A stretch of DNA of 7,176 bases from Spirochaetaceae bacterium (GCA_017382775.1 JAFNZQ010000210.1:1-7176), one strand, 5' to 3'; shown: positions 1 through 5,897, counted from the stretch's first letter. The notes: generated from the letters alone by a model not told the origin. Numbers and translations are program-made.

Positions 1-132
1 CATGGTCCTCATCGCGATAAGCCCCTCAAAAAGAGGCTGGAGCAGCTTCCCATTACCTTTATGATGGTGCGCGGCAATCACGATCAGCGCCCTTCCACAA
101 AAGTCTGCAAAGATCAGTACCACTATGGCGGT
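1..132 (+). pseudogene. Metallophosphoesterase fragment, both ends missing
   Basis: Reading from base 1, this frame gives a stretch typical of calcineurin-like metallophosphoesterases. A charged helix (HRDKPLKKRLEQLP) is followed by a hydrophobic strand (ITFMMV) and the metal-binding box RGNHD, with GNHD encoded at 73-84, then QRP. In the family the GNHD asparagine and histidine help hold the two active-site metals. The N-terminal part (first metal motifs, start codon) lies left of the window. The C-terminal half, which should add more than a hundred residues including further histidine motifs, is absent: past about base 130 the DNA is clearly the antisense of a transporter gene, and the frame stops at TGA 250-252. 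This is therefore a truncated gene at a junction, or a chimeric assembly. The assignment rests on one motif and its surroundings; the substrate is unknown. Confidence 0.5.
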
Positions 133-885
133 GATTTTGGTCATAGTTCCATCGCCCAACATATTGTTCAGCTCATTTTGTACCGCATCCCGAAGTTGCA
201 CATCTTTTTTGCGAAATCCGATGGCGTACTCTTCGGAGGCCAATTTGTCTGATAGCACAACAAAGGGATAATCACTTTTGGAAATATTGTAGCGAGCCAC
301 AACTTCATCCAAAATGACCGCATCCACCGTTCGCTGATTTAATTCCATGAAGGCAGTCAAATTATCTCGCAATTCCACAACTTCGCTAAGGGACGATTTT
401 AATTCGGAATTTTCGTTGAGAGCGTTTAAGGCTGTGGAGCCTGCTTGAAGAGCAACCCGTTTTCCGGCTAAGTTTTCAATGGAAGAAATTTGGGAATCGG
501 CACGAACCACCACAACCTGGGCGTTGTTCAAATAGGGAGCGGAAAACAACAGGGCTTTCTGTCGTTCGGGAGTGATGGTGAAGCCGTTCCAGATACAATC
601 GATGTTTCCGGTGGCCAGTTCCTGCTCTTTGGATGCCCAATCGATGGGCTGAGTTTTTAATTCAACACCGAGGCGACCGGCTACTTCCTTAGCCAAATCG
701 ATATCAAAGCCCACAATCTCATTGTTTTCATCGCGGAATCCCATTGGAGGGAAGGAATCATCAAGACCTAACACGAAGACTCCGGCATCTTGTACCTTTC
801 CCAAGGAATTATCTGCACCGCTTCCTTTTGAACAAGAAAAAAATAGGGCACAAGCCAGCAAAGATAAAAAAACCAGTTTTTTCAT
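1..885 (-). CDS. Amino-acid ABC transporter substrate-binding lipoprotein, 3' end disrupted
   Basis: Family 3 periplasmic binding protein that captures polar amino acids for an ABC importer. The start at 885 is supported by GGAGG (895-891) five bases upstream and by a lipoprotein signal (MKKLVFLSLLACALFFSC). Cys18 is the probable lipidated residue, in a loose spirochaete-type lipobox; LLAC at Cys12 is a less likely alternative. The family signature is at residues 59-72 (GFDIDLAKEVAGRL). Other family blocks include the WNGFTITPER segment (99-108), YLNNAQVVVV (119-128) and the terminal helix ending in GDGTMTK (244-250). The usual closing WFG-type segment and stop codon are missing. From about residue 252 (base 130) the frame stays open to the window edge, but ATA and AGG codons appear and the DNA matches a phosphoesterase on the other strand. 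Only 130-885 is supported as this gene. No permease or ATPase gene is visible. Confidence 0.85.
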   Translation of the reverse strand, partial: MKKLVFLSLLACALFFSCSKGSGADNSLGKVQDAGVFVLGLDDSFPPMGFRDENNEIVGFDIDLAKEVAGRLGVELKTQPIDWASKEQELATGNIDCIWNGFTITPERQKALLFSAPYLNNAQVVVVRADSQISSIENLAGKRVALQAGSTALNALNENSELKSSLSEVVELRDNLTAFMELNQRTVDAVILDEVVARYNISKSDYPFVVLSDKLASEEYAIGFRKKDVQLRDAVQNELNNMLGDGTMTKITAIVVLIFADFCGRALIVIAAHHHKGNGKLLQPLFEGLIAMRTM

Positions 886-901
886 AAAAACCTCCGTTGC
901 A

Positions 902-930
902 ATTCTATCACAAAGGGAAATTTATGTCAA
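902..930 (-). promoter_or_regulatory. Promoter of the binding-protein gene
   Basis: On the minus strand TTGACA (930-925) and TAGAAT (907-902) are separated by 17 bp, close to the housekeeping sigma consensus. The expected transcript start is near 895, which would put the Shine-Dalgarno GGAGG at or next to the very 5' end and leave a leader of about 10 bases. It shows that the transporter gene has its own promoter, independent of sfsA upstream. Confidence 0.75.
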
Positions 931-956
931 CAGGATTTTGCCCATTCCATGTTATT

Positions 957-1706
957 TTACACCGTGGAGGAAGCGTCCATAGTGAGGATACAGGGGATTT
1001 CGCTTTTTGGTGTCAGTGAAGACGGTGTTACGGAACATTCCACTGCCGTAACTTTTACGCCGGAATTGGATGCATCTTCCAAGGCTTGGGCAAATTCCGG
1101 GTGAGTCTCCCGATTGGGAGTAAAATAACGGCAGCCTTCCATTTGCACGATAATCAAAATCAGCCCTTCGTATTCTCCGTTTTGTCGGAAGCGGGTGATT
1201 TCCGAAACGTGTTTAAGACCACGGAGAGTGGGTGCGTCGGGGAACATTGCCACTCCGTCTTTTTCCAGGGTACAGCCCTTTACTTCCACCAACTGTTGTC
1301 GGATTTGCCCTCTTGCATCCCGATATTCAAGGAAAAAATCGAAACGGGATTTTCCCAAGGTGTATTCCGACTTCAATTTTATGATTTCGGGATAGTCCCG
1401 ACGGTTGTTTTCAATCCAATGGGCGGCAACCTTGTTGGGAGCTTGGCTGTCCAAATTTACAATGATTTTTTTGTCACCATGGGAGGATTCCAAAGTTTTT
1501 TCCACCGCCACAAGGTCGAAACGGGTTTTTCGTTGAGGATTGTCGCTTTCCGACAGATAAACCACGGCATTGGGAAGAAGAAGTTCCTTGCAGCGTCCGG
1601 TGTTTTTCACATGGACGGTTTCGACTTCACCGTCGATTTCCACTTGGGCGATGAAGCGATTGGGACGTTGGAGGAAAATGGCTTTTCGAATTTTTTTGTA
1701 CAGCAC
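957..1706 (-). CDS. sfsA: SfsA family protein (sugar fermentation stimulation protein homologue)
   Basis: A full-length 249-residue SfsA. The E. coli protein was named for stimulating maltose use and is described as DNA-binding; the molecular role is still poorly defined, and the fold is nuclease-like. Visible family blocks are RPNRF (14-18), VHVKNTGRCKELL (31-43, the version I associate with clostridia), SDNPQRKT (54-61), DSQAPNKV (86-93), SRFDF (120-124), VEVKGCTL (140-147) and FPDAPTLRGLKH (155-166). D123, E141 and K143 fit the acidic and lysine residues of a PD-(D/E)XK-type site. The start is GTG at 1706: N-terminal family similarity begins at once and no upstream in-frame ATG is available. 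No Shine-Dalgarno is visible before it. The gene ends 71 bases before the transporter gene, which has its own promoter, and it is divergent from the M23 peptidase gene. Confidence 0.92.
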   Translation of the reverse strand: MLYKKIRKAIFLQRPNRFIAQVEIDGEVETVHVKNTGRCKELLLPNAVVYLSESDNPQRKTRFDLVAVEKTLESSHGDKKIIVNLDSQAPNKVAAHWIENNRRDYPEIIKLKSEYTLGKSRFDFFLEYRDARGQIRQQLVEVKGCTLEKDGVAMFPDAPTLRGLKHVSEITRFRQNGEYEGLILIIVQMEGCRYFTPNRETHPEFAQALEDASNSGVKVTAVECSVTPSSLTPKSEIPCILTMDASSTV

Positions 1707-1716
1707 GAATCAGTTT

Positions 1717-1722
1717 ATCATA
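1717..1722 (-). promoter_or_regulatory. Possible -10 box for sfsA
   Basis: TATGAT on the minus strand lies ten bases before the GTG start of sfsA. A start about seven bases downstream would leave a leader of only a few bases. No good -35 sits 16-18 bp upstream (only AT-rich sequence such as TTAAAG at a 15 bp spacing), so the assignment is weak. Confidence 0.3.
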
Positions 1723-1757
1723 AAAAACAAAATTTGTCTTTAATTTTTCAATCTTTC

Positions 1758-1768
1758 GGGAATTTCCC
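1758..1768. promoter_or_regulatory. Short palindrome next to the M23 promoter
   Basis: GGGAATTTCCC is a perfect 11-base palindrome (5-base arms around a central T) that directly abuts the -35 box at 1769, in the spacer between divergent sfsA and the peptidase gene. It could be an operator. It is short and the AATTTCC string is common in this DNA, so chance is a fair alternative. Confidence 0.25.
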
Positions 1769-1797
1769 TTGACAAAGTAAATGGCCTTTGATAAAAT
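1769..1797 (+). promoter_or_regulatory. Promoter of the M23 peptidase gene
   Basis: TTGACA (1769-1774) and TAAAAT (1792-1797) are separated by 17 bp. Only six bases (ATTTCG) lie between the -10 box and the ATG at 1804, so the predicted transcript start falls at or beside the A of the start codon. The upstream gene is divergent, so read-through from it cannot supply a leader. Confidence 0.75.
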
Positions 1798-1803
1798 ATT
1801 TCG

Positions 1804-2718
1804 ATGAAGAAGTTATTCACTGTTTTTGTTTTCCTTTTTTGTATTCTTAATTCTCTTTCGGCTGCGAAAAAATCCACCGATGTGACCTTGGTTTCCAAGG
1901 CCTTTCAAGGTGACTTTATTACCGTACCTTTTTATTACAAAAATCAGAATTTTGACGGAAATGTTTCCCTTTACAACAGCAATAACAAGGTTGTTGCCAC
2001 GGCCAAGGCATTTTCCGTAAGCGGTCGTAAGGAAAAAAAGATAGCCGTTTTGGGCGTTTCCACCTTTTGCAAACCGGGAACTTATGAAATAAAGGCTTCG
2101 ATAAATGTGGGGAAGCGGACGGTTTTGGAAAAGGCTTCCAATGTGGAAATTTCCGCCGTGGAATACATCAGCGAAGAAATTCCCTTGGATGATCGCAACA
2201 CAGCAATAAAAACCGATAGCAGCAAAACTCGTGAACAACAAATTGAAAAATTGAACAAAATACTTTTTTCTGCCAACGATAATGCACCTCGGTTTTTGAA
2301 AAAATTTTCTTCACCGGTGACTTCGAAACGGCGGACTTCCTTTTTCGGCGACCGACGAGTTTACAAGTACACTTCCGGAAAATCTTCCACCGGAGCACAT
2401 TACGGCGAAGATTTTGGCGTTCCCACCGGAACTCCCATTTTTTCTTGTGGCGACGGTACCGTGGTTATGGCGGAATCCCGCATAAGTACAGGTTGGACCG
2501 TGGTTGTGGAACACTCCCCCGGCGTTTACAGTTTGTACTATCACATGGATTCGCTGGGTTGCTCCGTGGGGAAAAAGGTTAAAACCGGTACGCAAATCGG
2601 CCTTTCCGGAGCCACCGGCTTGGCCACAGGACCTCATTTGCACTGGGAAGTACGGGTGAACGGCGAGGCTGTTGATCCGGATTTTTTTCTGGAGCGGGGA
2701 ATCGGCGACATCCGCTGA
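1804..2718 (+). CDS. Secreted M23 family metallopeptidase (LytM/peptidoglycan endopeptidase type)
   Basis: A 304-residue exported protein. Residues 1-20 are a signal peptide (MKK, hydrophobic core, cleavage probably after SLSA or SLSAA). Residues about 25-120 are rich in beta strands and could be an Ig-like domain, which I do not recognise. A charged linker (about 122-165) leads to the M23 domain (about 170-295). Zinc ligands are visible as H199 and D203 (HYGEDFG) and H280 in HLH (278-280); H247 in YYHMD and H278 are the expected catalytic histidines. GLATGPHLHWEVRVNG (272-287) is the hallmark end motif. All key residues are present, so an active zinc endopeptidase cutting peptidoglycan cross-links is expected, in the periplasm or anchored there. 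It is monocistronic, with its own promoter and terminator. There is no Shine-Dalgarno; the signal peptide fixes the start, which points to a leaderless message. Confidence 0.9.
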   Translation: MKKLFTVFVFLFCILNSLSAAKKSTDVTLVSKAFQGDFITVPFYYKNQNFDGNVSLYNSNNKVVATAKAFSVSGRKEKKIAVLGVSTFCKPGTYEIKASINVGKRTVLEKASNVEISAVEYISEEIPLDDRNTAIKTDSSKTREQQIEKLNKILFSANDNAPRFLKKFSSPVTSKRRTSFFGDRRVYKYTSGKSSTGAHYGEDFGVPTGTPIFSCGDGTVVMAESRISTGWTVVVEHSPGVYSLYYHMDSLGCSVGKKVKTGTQIGLSGATGLATGPHLHWEVRVNGEAVDPDFFLERGIGDIR

Positions 2719-2724
2719 TATTGC

Positions 2725-2780
2725 GTATTTAGCGTTTTTGCGAAAAAAATTTTAAAAAAAACGCTGTATTTAGCGTTTTT
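2725..2780 (+). repeat. 15-base direct repeat in the peptidase 3' region
   Basis: GTATTTAGCGTTTTT occurs exactly twice, at 2725-2739 and 2766-2780, 41 bp apart. The second copy forms the loop and 3' arm of the terminator. The A-rich segment between the copies (2757-2765) is complementary to the AGCGTTTTT of both. Confidence 0.8.
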
Positions 2781-2781
2781 T
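2756..2781 (+). terminator. Intrinsic terminator of the M23 peptidase gene
   Basis: A ten-pair stem (AAAAAACGCT at 2756-2765 with AGCGTTTTTT at 2772-2781) and a six-base loop GTATTT. The 3' arm itself supplies the T-run. It lies 38 bases after the stop codon and ends two bases before the next -35 box. The A-tract and T-tract symmetry would allow function in both directions. Confidence 0.75.
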
Positions 2782-2783
2782 GC

Positions 2784-2812
2784 TTGACAGATTTTTTTTA
2801 ATTGTGTATAAT
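2784..2812 (+). promoter_or_regulatory. Consensus promoter of the putative small RNA
   Basis: TTGACA (2784-2789) and TATAAT (2807-2812) with a 17 bp spacer match the housekeeping consensus in every position, the best promoter in the window. The spacer carries a T-tract. No coding start with a plausible frame follows; the next strong signal is a terminator about 80 bases downstream. Confidence 0.85.
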
Positions 2813-2818
2813 AAAAAT

Positions 2819-2900
2819 ATAAATCATTGGGGGATTTGCGATATTGTTGCCTCCGCAACACACCATCAGGCACCGGAATGCTTTTGCATTCCGGTTTTTT
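2819..2900 (+). ncRNA. Putative small RNA of about 80 nt, unknown family
   Basis: This is the segment between a consensus promoter and a perfect intrinsic terminator, with no credible reading frame. The predicted 5' end is near 2819 and the 3' end in the T-run at about 2900. Visible structure: a G-run (2829-2833), then a hairpin TGTTGC (2845-2850) / GCAACA (2855-2860) closing a CTCC tetraloop (2851-2854), an unpaired-looking ACACCATCAGG stretch, and the terminator stem. TTGCG (2836-2840) could instead pair with CGCAA (2854-2858), giving an alternative fold. The C-rich loop resembles those of regulatory RNAs that bind Shine-Dalgarno sequences. I do not recognise a family; it lacks the marks of 6S, SRP RNA, tmRNA or the riboswitches I know. 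The alternative is a terminated leader acting on fumC, although fumC has its own promoter further down. Confidence 0.6.
2872..2900 (+). terminator. Intrinsic terminator of the putative small RNA
   Basis: A ten-pair perfect stem, ACCGGAATGC (2872-2881) with GCATTCCGGT (2886-2895), a TTTT loop, and an uninterrupted T-run through 2900. This is a textbook Rho-independent terminator, 102 bases before fumC. Confidence 0.92.
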
Positions 2901-2939
2901 ATTTTAAAGTGGAAGATTCATCCACTTCTGTAAAAAAAA

Positions 2940-2968
2940 TTGACTTCCGGTGATTTTCGGTGTATAAT
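2940..2968 (+). promoter_or_regulatory. fumC promoter
   Basis: TTGACT (2940-2945) and TATAAT (2963-2968) with a 17 bp spacer. The transcript start is expected near 2975, giving a leader of about 28 bases that contains AAGGAG (2992-2997) five bases before the ATG. The spacer holds two CGGTG copies (2948-2952, 2958-2962) exactly ten bases apart, which could bind a regulator. Confidence 0.8.
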
Positions 2969-3002
2969 ATATGTTGAAGTTATGAAACGTTAAGGAGAAT
3001 TT

Positions 3003-4382
3003 ATGGCAGAATTTAGGATTGAACACGATTCCATGGGTGAAATTAAGGTTCCCGCCGATAAGTATTGGGCAGCTCAAACGGAGCGCAGTCATGAAAATTT
3101 CAGAATTGGCGAAGGTATCGAGATTATGCCCAGGGAAATTACCCACGCTTTCGGAATTTTGAAAAAGGCCGCAGCCATTGCCAATTCGGAACTTAAACCG
3201 GAAAAAATGACCAAACAGAAATTGGCTGCCATTGAGCAAGCTTGCGATGAGGTAATTTCCGGCAGCCTGAACGATCATTTCCCTTTGGTGGTATGGCAAA
3301 CGGGATCCGGCACTCAATCCAACATGAATGCCAACGAGGTGATTGCCAACCGCGGAAACGAAATTGCCGGTGAAAAAATTCTTCATCCCAACGATGACAT
3401 CAATATGAGTCAGTCTTCCAACGACACTTTCCCCGCGGCAATGCACATTGCGGCCGTTATCGCCATGGAAGACAAGTTAATTCCCGCAGTGCAAAAATTG
3501 ATTGCCACATTTAAGAAGCTGGAAAAGGATCACGAAGGAATTACCAAAAGCGGTCGTACTCACTTGCAAGATGCCACGCCAATTCAGTTTTCTCAAGAAA
3601 TTTCCGGATGGCGTTCCTCACTGGAAATGGACGTTGAGTTGTTGGAAAAATCCCTGCCTTCGTTGAAAACCTTGGCATTGGGCGGAACTGCGGTGGGAAC
3701 GGGCTTGAACGCCCCCAAGGGTTTCGACGTGAAAGTTGCCGAAGCCGTTTCCGAAATAACGGGTAAAAAATTCTTCACGGCAGCCAATAAGTTCCACGCC
3801 TTAACCAGTAAAGACGAACTGGTTTTTTCCCACGGTGCGGTGAAGGCCTTGGCCTGCGACATGATGAAAATTGCCAACGATGTCCGTTGGCTGGCTTCGG
3901 GACCTCGTTTGGGGTTGGGTGAAATCACCATCCCCGAAAACGAGCCAGGTTCATCAATTATGCCCGGAAAGGTAAATCCCACCCAGTGCGAGGCGGTGAC
4001 AATGGTGGCTGTACAGGTTATGGGTAATGACGTGGCTGTGGGAATGGCTGCATCCCAGGGTAATTTTGAATTGAACGTTTTCATGCCCGTTTGTATTTAC
4101 AACTTTTTGCAATCCTGTCGCTTATTGGCTGAAGCCATTGTGTCCTTCAACGACAATTGTGCTGTGGGAATAAAGGCCAACGAGAAAAAAATGCACGACA
4201 ATTTGCACAACTCGTTGATGTTGGTAACCGCGTTGAATCCCTATATCGGCTACGAAAATGCCGCAAAAACGGCCAAAAAGGCTTTCAAAGAGGGAATTTC
4301 CCTTAAAGAGTCCTGCGTGGCTTTGGGATTCTTAACTGCGGAAAAATTTGACGAGGTTTTCCATCCCGAAGAAATGGTCTAA
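3003..4382 (+). CDS. fumC: Class II fumarate hydratase (fumarase)
   Basis: Interconverts fumarate and L-malate in the cytoplasm without an iron-sulfur cluster, working as a homotetramer. The 459 residues compare with 467 in E. coli FumC. Family blocks are TGSGTQSNMNANEVIANR (100-117), SSNDTFPAAMH (138-148), GRTHLQDATPIQ (184-195) with the catalytic-site H187, and the superfamily signature GSSIMPGKVNP (316-326). S317 corresponds to the E. coli catalytic S318 and K323 to K324. Aspartase and argininosuccinate lyase share the signature, but the SGTQSNMN and HPNDDINMSQSSND blocks and overall length favour fumarase. The start is fixed by AAGGAG at a five-base spacing. The gene is monocistronic, with its own promoter and a hairpin after the stop. 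In an anaerobe it could serve fumarate and succinate formation as well as a partial TCA cycle; the window does not decide. Confidence 0.95.
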   Translation: MAEFRIEHDSMGEIKVPADKYWAAQTERSHENFRIGEGIEIMPREITHAFGILKKAAAIANSELKPEKMTKQKLAAIEQACDEVISGSLNDHFPLVVWQTGSGTQSNMNANEVIANRGNEIAGEKILHPNDDINMSQSSNDTFPAAMHIAAVIAMEDKLIPAVQKLIATFKKLEKDHEGITKSGRTHLQDATPIQFSQEISGWRSSLEMDVELLEKSLPSLKTLALGGTAVGTGLNAPKGFDVKVAEAVSEITGKKFFTAANKFHALTSKDELVFSHGAVKALACDMMKIANDVRWLASGPRLGLGEITIPENEPGSSIMPGKVNPTQCEAVTMVAVQVMGNDVAVGMAASQGNFELNVFMPVCIYNFLQSCRLLAEAIVSFNDNCAVGIKANEKKMHDNLHNSLMLVTALNPYIGYENAAKTAKKAFKEGISLKESCVALGFLTAEKFDEVFHPEEMV

Positions 4383-4388
4383 TGGATT

Positions 4389-4416
4389 GTTCCCCTTTGA
4401 GTTTTCAGAGGGGAAC
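4389..4416. terminator. Hairpin between convergent fumC and murC
   Basis: 4389-4400 pairs with 4405-4416 in a twelve-pair stem with one T-G wobble, closing a GTTT loop; the outer arms are GTTCCCCT and AGGGGAAC. It fills most of the 39 bases between the two stop codons and could end transcription from both sides. The T-run after it is poor on the plus strand (TGCCTTTATT) and absent on the minus strand, so termination may be incomplete. Confidence 0.7.
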
Positions 4417-4421
4417 TGCCT

Positions 4422-5897
4422 TTATTGACGAACTTCCAGCCGGCGGGCAATTTCCACACCGAGTTTCCAGTTGTCTCCGGCGCCAAAGGTGATTAAAACG
4501 TCTCCCGGTTGCAATTCTTTCATCAGAAAGTCGGATGCATCAAGAATTTCTTCAAAATACAAGGTCTCTTTTGGTGAGGGACGGTACTCTTTTGCTCGCT
4601 GAAAAAGGGTTTCGCCGTTTATGGTGAAGGTTTCGGGTTTTTCCCGAGCGGAACTGTAAATTTTATGTAAAATCAAAATGTCCGCTCCTTTCAGGGATTG
4701 GGCAAATTCATCCAGCAAGGCGGCGGTTCGGGAATAGGTGTGGGACATAAAGTCCACAATAAGACGGCGACCGGCGTAAAATTCTTTTAGGCCTGCCAAG
4801 GTTTTCTCAATGGCCGTGGGATGATGGGCATAATCGTCAATTATGGTAATTCCGGCCACTTGGGCAACAATTTCGGAACGGCGTTTTGCTCCGGCAAAAT
4901 CCGCAAGTCCACGACGGATTTTTTCCCTTTCGTCGGAAGTTACGCCTCGGGCTTTCAGTAATTGGGAAATGAGGGCCACGGCCCCGCAGGAGTCCAAGGC
5001 GATGTGCTTTCCGGGAATTCGGATTGCAAATTCGGTGTCGTTCACAAAAAATGATTGCATCCCGTTTTTTATTTCGCCGTATCGCAACCGATAAACCGAG
5101 GAACTTTCGCCGTAGGGAATCATCACAATTCCGGGGCGCTTCTTTGCCACAATATTTGCCACTTCCGCAGCTCCGGGATCGTCACTGCAAAACACCAAAA
5201 TGCCGCCGTCCGGTAGTTTGGAACAGAAGTCCACAAAGGCGTCACGAATATCTTCGTAGGTTGGAAAATAATCCTGGTGATCGCTTTCCACTCCCGTCAT
5301 AATAATCAAATTCGGGGAAAAACTCATGAAATGCCGTTGATATTCGCAGGTTTCCGCCAAAAAAATAGGATCGCAATCCGTTCCCTCATGAAAAATTGAT
5401 AGGGTGGATTTTCCTCCAAAACCGGTTACGGCACTTCCGGCCAATATTTGGGACGGAAAATTCAGGGATTTCAAGATTGTTCCCAAAATTCCCGTGGTTG
5501 TGGTTTTCCCATGGACGCCACAAACCGCCACGGAAAACCGGCTTTCGGAGAACATTCCCAAAGCTTCGGTGTATAAAAGGGTTGGAATATTCTTTTTTTT
5601 CGCGGCTATCAGTTCCGGGTTCTCATCCACCTTGTAGGCGGATGAGTGAACAACCAAATCAATGTCATCGGTGATGTTGGCCGCATCGAAAAGGGTGGGG
5701 ATAATACCAATGTTTTTCAAAACCGTATCGGTATAGAAAGTGTCTGCGATATCGCTACCGGTGACAACAATGCCGTGGGCGGAAAAAATTTCCGCCAAGG
5801 CTGATGTTCCCGTTCCTTTTATTCCCACAATGTGAATGCGTTTACAGGATAAAAGGTCGCATTGAGGTGATTTATCTGAGTTGCTGTTCCCGTTCAA
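4422..5897 (-). CDS. murC: UDP-N-acetylmuramate--L-alanine ligase (MurC)
   Basis: Cytoplasmic ATP-dependent ligase that adds L-alanine to UDP-MurNAc, the first amino acid of the peptidoglycan stem peptide. It has 491 residues. The N-terminal Rossmann-type domain opens with IHIVGIKGTGTSALAE (21-36). The ATP P-loop is GVHGKTTTT (127-135), followed by the central-domain AETCEYQRHF (181-190). The C-terminal domain has DDYAHHPTAI (354-363), SHTYSRT (385-391) and the closing FGAGDNW (471-477). DDYAHHP favours MurC over MurD, MurE or MurF; the related recycling ligase Mpl is less likely. The best start is TTG at 5897, with AGGA (5908-5905) seven bases upstream; no ATG is available between there and the first conserved block. 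It overlaps the upstream HDOD gene by 26 bases, so translational coupling is probable. The C terminus faces fumC across a shared hairpin. Confidence 0.93.
   Translation of the reverse strand: MNGNSNSDKSPQCDLLSCKRIHIVGIKGTGTSALAEIFSAHGIVVTGSDIADTFYTDTVLKNIGIIPTLFDAANITDDIDLVVHSSAYKVDENPELIAAKKKNIPTLLYTEALGMFSESRFSVAVCGVHGKTTTTGILGTILKSLNFPSQILAGSAVTGFGGKSTLSIFHEGTDCDPIFLAETCEYQRHFMSFSPNLIIMTGVESDHQDYFPTYEDIRDAFVDFCSKLPDGGILVFCSDDPGAAEVANIVAKKRPGIVMIPYGESSSVYRLRYGEIKNGMQSFFVNDTEFAIRIPGKHIALDSCGAVALISQLLKARGVTSDEREKIRRGLADFAGAKRRSEIVAQVAGITIIDDYAHHPTAIEKTLAGLKEFYAGRRLIVDFMSHTYSRTAALLDEFAQSLKGADILILHKIYSSAREKPETFTINGETLFQRAKEYRPSPKETLYFEEILDASDFLMKELQPGDVLITFGAGDNWKLGVEIARRLEVRQ

Noticed and set aside
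1..57. Binding-protein frame continuing into a permease-like start (LLQPLFEGL), suggesting a fused binding protein and permease
   Set aside because: The same bases read on the plus strand give a much more specific phosphoesterase motif (GNHD with its usual flanks), and the codons in the minus frame are atypical for the gene. The nine-residue resemblance is likely chance.
133..252. Plus-strand frame continuing with phosphoesterase-like FFAKSDG past the junction
   Set aside because: This stretch is antisense to a clearly conserved part of the binding protein (EEYAIGFRKKD to DGTMTK), so the similarity is taken as coincidence.
722..982. 86-codon plus-strand frame over the start of the binding-protein gene
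   Set aside because: It is antisense to the signal peptide and promoter of that gene, with a low-complexity, motif-free product.
1086..1772. Long open frame of 228 codons on the plus strand
   Set aside because: It lies entirely antisense to well-conserved sfsA and its upstream region, shows no recognisable motif, and has no ribosome site.
2819..2900. 6S RNA, SRP RNA, tmRNA or a known riboswitch such as fluoride, ZTP or preQ1
   Set aside because: The length and the conserved sequence marks of these families that I can recall are not present; the segment is left as an unknown RNA.
2836..2934. Short TTG-started frame inside the putative small RNA
   Set aside because: The G-run is too close to the TTG to act as a ribosome site, and the frame runs through the terminator stem, so it is not a credible peptide gene.
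3593..4084. 163-codon minus-strand frame inside fumC
   Set aside because: It is a shadow of the fumarase frame with no motif or ribosome site.
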